Below, one piece after another: positions 23,467 through 27,730 of a DNA stretch of 27,730 nt. The notes under the pieces are model-generated. The model did no database searches, had not been told where the DNA came from, and worked only from the letters and a program-made list of their open reading frames with translations. The translations under genes were made by a program, and so were the position numbers. Within the stretch, counting starts at the first letter, position 1; each line of letters begins with the position of its first letter. The DNA comes from Bacteroidota bacterium. Its GTDB lineage: Bacteria > Bacteroidota > Bacteroidia > Chitinophagales > Chitinophagaceae. The stretch spans positions 1-27,730 of the forward strand of contig JAFAEW010000101.1 of NCBI GenBank assembly GCA_023423835.1, in the 5' to 3' direction.

Positions 23467-24360
23467 TCAGGCTTTCGGATGGGCCCGGCGGTATATATCT
23501 TTCAATTTTTCAATTGTGTTGTGGGTGTAAATCTGCGTGGCTGCAAGACTGGAATGCCCGAGCAGTTCCTTAACTGCATTTAGCTCTGCGCCATTGTTCA
23601 TTAGATGGGTTGCGAAGCTATGCCTGAGTACGTGGGGACTTTTTTGGGTAATGGTTGTGATCTTGTTTAAATAGCTGTTTACGGTATTGTACACGTATTT
23701 CGGATAAAGCTTTTTGCCGCTTTCCAATACCAGCAGGTGCGGAAGGTTTGCACAGGTCTCTGGTCTTTTTAAAGAATATTCCTTTATATCGTTTAAAAGT
23801 GAGGGCGAAACGGGCACTATTCTTTCTTTGCTTCCTTTTCCCAGAACTTTGATATGGCCGTTGTGAAAGTCGATATTACTGAGTTTCAGTTCAATCAGTT
23901 CGTTTAATCTGATGCCTGTCTGATAGAGTAATTGCAATAACAGATAGTCGGTTGCACCCTTGAGGCTTTCTTCAAATTCAATCCCCTCAAATAAATTTTC
24001 CATCTGCTTTTGTTCCACAAAAACCGGAAGCCTTTTTTTTACTTTTTGAGAAATAATGACCGCCATCGGTGATTGTTCGATCAGATTTTGCATGGTCAAA
24101 AACTTATAAAACGATTTTAGCGCTGATATTTTGCGGTTTATCGTCTTTGCCGACTGTCGATTTTCCTTTAAGCCCGCCAGCCATGAGCGAATGAAAACGG
24201 GTTCTTTCTCCGGCAGAGAGGTATCCGGATATTGCCCGGCGAGGAAATCAGAAAACTGTTGCAGATCGGTTTGATACGAAATGATCGTATTGGGGGAAAG
24301 CCGTTTGCTGAAACGAAGATGCTGAAGAAATAATTGTATGAAATGGTGATGATCAGGCAT
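23467..24360 (-). CDS. xerC: XerC/XerD-type tyrosine recombinase
   Basis: A 297-residue site-specific recombinase of the Xer type that resolves chromosome dimers. The N-terminal SAM-like DNA-binding domain (residues 1-90) holds LSPNTIISYQTDLQQF. All catalytic residues are in place: Arg151 (TGIRLNEL), Lys175 (GKGSKER), His243 and Arg246 (HVLRHSFATH), His269 (LGHSS) and the nucleophile Tyr278 (QIYTH). The length and the lack of extra domains fit a housekeeping Xer rather than a phage or conjugative-element integrase, and the rpsU-xer-hpf order is common in this phylum. XerC versus XerD cannot be decided from one gene. The ATG at 24358-24360 begins directly at the rpsU terminator. Confidence 0.9.
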   Translation of the reverse strand: MPDHHHFIQLFLQHLRFSKRLSPNTIISYQTDLQQFSDFLAGQYPDTSLPEKEPVFIRSWLAGLKENRQSAKTINRKISALKSFYKFLTMQNLIEQSPMAVIISQKVKKRLPVFVEQKQMENLFEGIEFEESLKGATDYLLLQLLYQTGIRLNELIELKLSNIDFHNGHIKVLGKGSKERIVPVSPSLLNDIKEYSLKRPETCANLPHLLVLESGKKLYPKYVYNTVNSYLNKITTITQKSPHVLRHSFATHLMNNGAELNAVKELLGHSSLAATQIYTHNTIEKLKDIYRRAHPKA

Positions 24361-24394
24361 AAAAAACAGCCATAAAGATAAGTTTTATGGCTGT
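24361..24394 (-). terminator. Rho-independent terminator of rpsU
   Basis: A perfect 11-bp stem, ACAGCCATAAA (24366-24376) with TTTATGGCTGT (24384-24394), 7-base loop, followed on the minus strand by TTTTTT. It ends exactly at the xerC start codon, so xerC is either read through or has a promoter inside this short gap. Confidence 0.9.
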
Positions 24395-24420
24395 AAATAT
24401 TTTAAATTGATGAACTTCGT

Positions 24421-24618
24421 CTATCCTTCAATTTTGCCGCTGGCGATCTGTTGCTTGTAGATTGCTTTCAGTACTTCCTGACGTCTTTTTACCGATGGTT
24501 TGGTAAAGTTTTGTCTTGAACGCAGTTGTAATAAGGTTTTACTTTTTTCAAACTTCTTTTTGTACTTTTTAAGCGCTTTGTCGATGTTTTCGCAATCTTT
24601 TGAATCAATTATCAGCAT
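24421..24618 (-). CDS. rpsU: 30S ribosomal protein bS21
   Basis: A 65-residue basic protein (MLIIDSKDCENIDKALKKYKKKF, then LRSRQNFTKPSVKRRQEVLKA), matching bS21 in length and sequence. In this phylum bS21, with bS18 and bS6, helps hide the anti-Shine-Dalgarno end of 16S rRNA. The gene has the one strong Shine-Dalgarno site seen in the window (AAAGGAGGT) and a well-formed promoter just upstream. A perfect hairpin terminator follows. That arrangement fits autogenous control, in which ribosomes lacking bS21 preferentially translate rpsU. It is divergent from rpmI-rplT. Confidence 0.95.
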   Translation of the reverse strand: MLIIDSKDCENIDKALKKYKKKFEKSKTLLQLRSRQNFTKPSVKRRQEVLKAIYKQQIASGKIEG

Positions 24619-24629
24619 ATATTTTTGAT

Positions 24630-24638
24630 ACCTCCTTT
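24630..24638 (-). promoter_or_regulatory. Strong Shine-Dalgarno site of rpsU
   Basis: The minus strand reads AAAGGAGGT, a nine-base perfect complement to the 3' end of 16S rRNA, 11 bases before the rpsU ATG. The other genes here have A-rich leaders without such a site, as expected for Bacteroidota. In this phylum rpsU is known to be an exception that retains a Shine-Dalgarno site used for feedback control. Confidence 0.85.
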
Positions 24639-24653
24639 AGGCAATTTAGGGCG

Positions 24654-24685
24654 CAAAGATAGGAAGATTTAAATAGGTGCCAAAA
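24654..24685 (-). promoter_or_regulatory. rpsU promoter
   Basis: The minus strand shows TTTTG (24685-24681) and TATCTTTG (24661-24654), matching the Bacteroidota -33 TTTG and -7 TAnnTTTG elements with a 19-base spacer. The leader to the rpsU ATG is about 30 bases and contains the Shine-Dalgarno site. Confidence 0.85.
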
Positions 24686-24825
24686 GTATTTTTAGAAAAA
24701 AATATTAAAGAAATGAAAGGCACTTTTAATACTTTTCTATCTTCCCATAAACTAAGAAAAGAAAAGAGACTTTTCCCGGCGTTCAGCACTTTCGTAAAAT
24801 ATTATAAATTTTCTTTTCCCTAAAA

Positions 24826-24857
24826 AATTGCAGCATTTTAAAAAATCACTACTTTTG
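24826..24857 (+). promoter_or_regulatory. rpmI-rplT promoter
   Basis: TTG at 24828-24830 and TACTTTTG at 24850-24857 match the -33 and -7 elements with a 19-base spacer, the same spacing as the divergent rpsU promoter. It gives a leader of about 75 bases before rpmI. The 24619-24936 region of about 318 bases holds these two divergent promoters and leaders and no gene. Confidence 0.85.
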
Positions 24858-24886
24858 CCGCCCATTTCCCACAAGGCCAAACAAGT

Positions 24887-24904
24887 GCTTCACAGTAGTG
24901 GAGC
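24887..24904 (+). promoter_or_regulatory. Hairpin in the rpmI-rplT leader
   Basis: GCTTCAC (24887-24893) pairs with GTGGAGC (24898-24904), one G-T pair, around an AGTA tetraloop. It lies in the untranslated leader 32 bases before the rpmI ATG, flanked by further G/C-rich bases (CCC and GGG, GGCC and GCC) that could extend it. It could be an L20-binding or other autoregulatory structure; no known L20 leader consensus was recognised. Confidence 0.4.
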
Positions 24905-24936
24905 CGCCAGCAGGGAGTAATCGAAAAAAGATTATA

Positions 24937-25134
24937 ATGCCAAAGGTAAAAACAAACTCAAGCGCGAAGAAGCGCTTCAAGGTGACCGGAACAGGAGAGA
25001 TCACCTTTCAAAAAGCATTCAAAAGACACATTCTTACTAAAAAATCAACCAAGCGCAAAAGAAGCTTAAGGCTTAAAGGCAAGGTTGCCCAGGCCAACAA
25101 AGACTTTGTAATGCGTTTATTGAGATTGAAATAG
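24937..25134 (+). CDS. rpmI: 50S ribosomal protein bL35
   Basis: A 65-residue highly basic protein (MPKVKTNSSAKKRFKVTGTG, then KAFKRHILTKKSTKRKRSLR), the full bL35 pattern. The ATG at 24937 is the family start; a GTG at 24898 in frame lies within the leader hairpin and is rejected. It has its own promoter 80 bases upstream and is followed after 56 bases by rplT. Unusually, infC (IF3), which normally precedes rpmI in bacteria, is absent upstream; the neighbour is divergent rpsU. Confidence 0.96.
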   Translation: MPKVKTNSSAKKRFKVTGTGEITFQKAFKRHILTKKSTKRKRSLRLKGKVAQANKDFVMRLLRLK

Positions 25135-25190
25135 AAATTATTAAAAAAACTTTCTCCCGCTTTTGCAGTGGGAATTAAAAATAATAGAAT

Positions 25191-25535
25191 ATGCCACGTT
25201 CAAAAACAGCCGTTGCCTCCAGAGCAAGAAGGAAGAAAATACTTAATCAGGCTAAAGGCTTCTATGGCAAACGTAAGAATGTATATACCGTAGCCAAAAA
25301 TATTGTTGAAAAAGGGATGACTTACAGCTATGTTGGCCGTAAGTTGAAGAAAAGAGAATACCGCCAGTTGTGGATCGCACGTATCAATGCCGCTGCAAGG
25401 GAAGAAGGATTAACGTACAGCGAATTGATGTTCAAACTTCGCACCGGCGGTGTGGAACTGAACCGCAAAATGCTCGCAGATCTGGCGATGAATGAACCGG
25501 AAAGTTTCAAAGCACTGATCGCTTCCGTGAAATAA
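25191..25535 (+). CDS. rplT: 50S ribosomal protein bL20
   Basis: A 114-residue basic protein needed for early 50S assembly. The bL20 sequence is unmistakable: MPRSKTAVASRARRKKILNQAKGFYG, YSYVGRKLKKREYRQLWIARINAAAR and GLTYSELM, ending in the globular RNA-binding domain (NRKMLADLAMNEPESFKALI). In several phyla bL20 binds its own operon leader to repress rpmI-rplT; a hairpin in the leader here is a candidate site. A strong terminator follows 16 bases after the stop codon. Confidence 0.97.
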   Translation: MPRSKTAVASRARRKKILNQAKGFYGKRKNVYTVAKNIVEKGMTYSYVGRKLKKREYRQLWIARINAAAREEGLTYSELMFKLRTGGVELNRKMLADLAMNEPESFKALIASVK

Positions 25536-25551
25536 ATTACAGGTAAATATC

Positions 25552-25586
25552 AAAAAAACCGGCCTGCTTAAGCTGCCGGTTTTTTT
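25552..25586 (+). terminator. Rho-independent terminator of rpmI-rplT
   Basis: A 12-bp stem, AAAAAAACCGGC (25552-25563) with GCCGGTTTTTTT (25575-25586), around an 11-base loop and ending in a T-run. The A/T part of the stem makes it usable in either direction, but only rplT reads into it closely. Confidence 0.92.
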
Positions 25587-25610
25587 ATTTAGAAAACTTT
25601 TGTAATACGC

Positions 25611-25618
25611 TACTTTTG
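25611..25618 (+). promoter_or_regulatory. -7 promoter element of arginine decarboxylase gene
   Basis: TACTTTTG is a perfect TAnnTTTG match, 44 bases before the ATG and just past the rplT terminator. No good TTTG stands at the -33 distance; one closer TTTTG at 25598-25602 is too near. Confidence 0.6.
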
Positions 25619-25662
25619 CAGTTTAATAAAATTAAAATCATATTTAAACAACTCATTAAGGG

Positions 25663-27126
25663 ATGAATAATTCTTACACCGCCCTGGTGCATCAAACATT
25701 TCATTTTCCACAGGAAGATTTCAAATTGGGGGACGATGGCTATCTGGAGTATAATGGGGTTTATCTGAAAGGTTTGATTGAGAAATACGGAACACCGATG
25801 AAGCTTACCTTTCTGCCTAAGATCGGTATGAACATTAACCGTGCAAAGAAGATGTTTGAAAATGCCTTTAAAAAGCATAAATATGAGGGGCAGTATTTTT
25901 ACTGCTATTGCACCAAAAGTTCACAATTTTCTTTTGTGGTGGAAGAAGCCCTTAAAAATAACGTGCACCTAGAAACTTCCTATACCTACGATATTGAGAT
26001 CATCAATAAGTTGTACGAACGAAAGAAAATTAATAAGGATATTTTCATCATCTGCAATGGCTATAAGCCAAAGGCTTACACCTCAAGAATTGCAAAACTG
26101 ATAAACTCCGGATTTAAGAATGTGATTCCTGTACTTGACAATATGCAGGAACTGGAAGCCTATAAAAAAGTGACCAAGCAACCGTTCAAACTGGGAATAA
26201 GAATTGCTGCCGAGGAAGAACCTAATTTTCCATTTTACACTTCCCGCCTTGGTATCCGTTCGAAAGATATACTTGAGTTTTATGTTGATAAGATAGAAGG
26301 AAATGAAGACAAGTTTCAGCTTAAAATGCTTCATATTTTCCTTAATAAGGGGATCAAAGACGATATTTATTATTGGAGTGAATTGAACAAGATCATTAAC
26401 CTTTACTGCCAGTTAAAAAAGATTTGTCCGGAACTGGATTCCATCAATATCGGTGGTGGCTTTCCGATTAAACATTCTCTCGGTTTTGAATATGATTATC
26501 AGATGATGATCAATGAAATCGTTGGAAATATTAAGAAGGGTTGTAAAAGAGCGAAGGTTCCCATGCCGAATATTTACACCGAATTCGGAAGTTTTACGGT
26601 TGGAGAAAGCATGGCGCACATCTACAGCATCACCGGGCAAAAGGTTCAAAATGACCGGGAAACCTGGTATATGATCGATTCTTCCTTCATCACCACCTTG
26701 CCGGATACCTGGGGAATAGGGGAGAAGTTTTTAATGCTTCCCGTTAATAAATGGGAAAACGATTACCAGCGGGTGGTTTTGGGAGGAATAACCTGCGACA
26801 GCCATGATTATTACGATTCTGAGGAACATATCAATGAAGTTTTTCTGCCAAAGCTTACATCCGAAACTTCGTATAACAATTTGCCCGGCGAGCCAACACT
26901 GAATAATGTTTCCACGGAAAAAGACAAAGAACCGCTCTACGTCGGCTTTTTTCATACGGGCGCCTACCAGGATCAGATCAGCGGATATGGCGGCATAAAA
27001 CATTGTTTAATTCCCTCACCTAAACATATTATCGTAGATTACGACAAGAATGGAAAGCTGGTCGATTGGGTATATGCCAAAGAGCAAACGGCCCAAAGTA
27101 TGATGAAAATTTTGGGGTACATGTAG
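25663..27126 (+). CDS. speA: Arginine decarboxylase (PLP fold III, biosynthetic type)
   Basis: A 487-residue PLP-dependent decarboxylase of the alanine-racemase fold, expected to convert arginine to agmatine for polyamine synthesis. The PLP lysine is Lys85 in YCTKSSQF. The glycine loop INIGGGFP is at 262-268. The usual EPGR motif is replaced by EFGSFTVGES at 307-316, and the C-terminal active-site cysteine is Cys378 in TCDSHDYY. HTGAYQDQ near 430 matches the family. It is shorter than E. coli SpeA (about 650), as in other Bacteroidota. It has its own promoter element. Together with the agmatinase-like gene it suggests an arginine-agmatine-putrescine route. Other fold-III substrates (lysine, carboxynorspermidine) are less likely. 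Confidence 0.9.
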   Translation: MNNSYTALVHQTFHFPQEDFKLGDDGYLEYNGVYLKGLIEKYGTPMKLTFLPKIGMNINRAKKMFENAFKKHKYEGQYFYCYCTKSSQFSFVVEEALKNNVHLETSYTYDIEIINKLYERKKINKDIFIICNGYKPKAYTSRIAKLINSGFKNVIPVLDNMQELEAYKKVTKQPFKLGIRIAAEEEPNFPFYTSRLGIRSKDILEFYVDKIEGNEDKFQLKMLHIFLNKGIKDDIYYWSELNKIINLYCQLKKICPELDSINIGGGFPIKHSLGFEYDYQMMINEIVGNIKKGCKRAKVPMPNIYTEFGSFTVGESMAHIYSITGQKVQNDRETWYMIDSSFITTLPDTWGIGEKFLMLPVNKWENDYQRVVLGGITCDSHDYYDSEEHINEVFLPKLTSETSYNNLPGEPTLNNVSTEKDKEPLYVGFFHTGAYQDQISGYGGIKHCLIPSPKHIIVDYDKNGKLVDWVYAKEQTAQSMMKILGYM

Positions 27127-27571
27127 GATTCGTTTTTATCTTTCAAATTGCTTTCCGAAAAGAGAGGTTCGTAGCCTGCAGCTAATACGTCTGTAACATC
27201 TTTACCGGACTAAAAGAAAACGCAAGCGAGATGGCTGCTGCCAGTGATATTATCTCGGTAGACGTACTATAAAAAAGTCCGACTACCGGCTATTTTAGTG
27301 GGACGCTGTTCAACCACTCGGTAAGGCAACTGTTCCGATCGGCGACAATCCAAGGAGGATAATTTTGAAAAAAGCAGAAAGCGGCTAGAGCGTTAGCAAC
27401 ATTATTAAAGCCAATTAATGTGATGTTTTCTTAGTCTGTTGGATGAAGCCAGCGGCGATAGATGCTGGAACCAATGGCAATAGATAAGCTAAAACGCCAG
27501 TGCTTCATTTTAAAATAAACGCATAAATTTGATAATTAAAGTTCTTTGAATTTTTTACCTCTGCCTCATGA
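27127..27571 (+). other. About 445 bases without an intact gene, apparently decayed
   Basis: No intact coding frame, RNA gene or insertion sequence was recognised between arginine decarboxylase and the RHS fragment. The minus strand has one frame (27508 down to 27185) interrupted by only two stops, with a hydrophobic run PVVGLFYSTSTEIISLAAAI; it might be a remnant gene. The plus strand carries AAGGAGGAT at 27352-27360, then TTG and a seven-codon frame ending in TAG, probably by chance. No hairpin terminator for speA was found. Confidence 0.3.
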
Positions 27572-27730
27572 AATAGATACTACCTCGGCGCCTTTGAAAG
27601 ACAAATCAAAGGAGCCATTACCAGAGACATTCATTACATCAATGCCGGTAATGGACTATGTGCCATCATTGTAAAAGAAGGAGCAACAACAACACCATAT
27701 TTTGTTTATTCCGATCATCTCGGTAGCATA
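27572..27730 (+). pseudogene. 5'-truncated RHS-repeat core fragment
   Basis: The open frame after the TGA at 27569-27571 reads NRYYLGAFERQIKG, then IHYINAGNGLCAIIV and YFVYSDHLGSI, and continues off the window. This is the C-terminal part of the RHS/YD-repeat core: YxGxFER, then IHYI.xGNGLCA, and the DHLGSI box that normally precedes the variable toxin tip. The thousands of bases that should encode upstream YD repeats and a signal peptide are missing; the preceding sequence is not RHS-like in any frame. It is therefore a displaced or orphan 3' piece. Whether an intact toxin tip or immunity gene follows cannot be seen. Confidence 0.7.

Noticed and set aside
23467..24360. Tyrosine recombinase as integrase of a mobile element
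   Set aside because: The length, housekeeping motifs and rpsU/hpf neighbours fit a chromosomal Xer recombinase; no att repeats, tRNA or cargo genes are seen.
27181..27420. Structured RNA (tmRNA, RNase P RNA or group II intron piece) after speA
   Set aside because: I looked for the conserved cores (for example the RNase P GAGGAAAGUCCG box and intron domain V) and none is convincingly present.

Overview
The window looks like a chromosomal segment from a member of the Bacteroidota, probably near the Chitinophagaceae/Sphingobacteriales. I infer this from protein families typical of that phylum (LuxC-like acyl-CoA reductase next to a dicluster ferredoxin, kinase-free PASTA protein, short HPF next to XerC and rpsU, fold-III arginine decarboxylase), from several copies of the phylum's -7 promoter element TAnnTTTG, and from the general lack of Shine-Dalgarno sites. 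The one clear exception is rpsU, which has a near-perfect one. I found no tRNA, rRNA, CRISPR array, complete insertion sequence or prophage.

Layout. 1-2.0 kb (minus): start of a probable rhodanese-like protein, a PASTA protein and D-Ala-D-Ala ligase (cell wall). 2.1-5.3 kb: ferredoxin (minus) divergent from a LuxC-type acyl-CoA reductase (plus), then a periplasmic Deg/HtrA protease closed by a strong terminator. 5.4-12.5 kb: mixed single genes: GH13 alpha-amylase-type enzyme, a small membrane protein, a penicillin-acylase-type Ntn hydrolase overlapped by a small membrane protein, a Gfo/Idh/MocA oxidoreductase, a secreted thioredoxin-like protein and a Nudix hydrolase. 12.5-13.8 kb: an exported nucleotide pyrophosphatase/phosphodiesterase-family protein.

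13.8-18.7 kb is the most interesting part: a tightly packed minus-strand operon, in transcription order UbiA-type prenyltransferase, type III polyketide synthase, SAM methyltransferase, FAD-dependent oxidoreductase and an ATP-grasp ligase. The first four overlap one another, and three of the five appear to start with TTG. The set resembles the type III PKS / methyltransferase / flavoprotein pathways for phenolic lipids and quinones, with a prenyltransferase and an ATP-grasp enzyme added. The product cannot be read from sequence.

18.8-22.9 kb: a small DUF6582-like gene (plus), then on the minus strand MsrA and a run of arginase/agmatinase-family enzyme, membrane protein and an unusual radical SAM protein. 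23.0-25.6 kb is a translation block: hpf, xerC and rpsU (minus), divergent from rpmI-rplT (plus), with a well-formed promoter on each side; infC is not upstream of rpmI. 25.66-27.13 kb encodes arginine decarboxylase, which with the agmatinase-like enzyme suggests an arginine-agmatine-putrescine route. The last 600 bases hold no intact gene: about 440 bases of apparently decayed sequence, then a 5'-truncated RHS-repeat core fragment that runs off the window.
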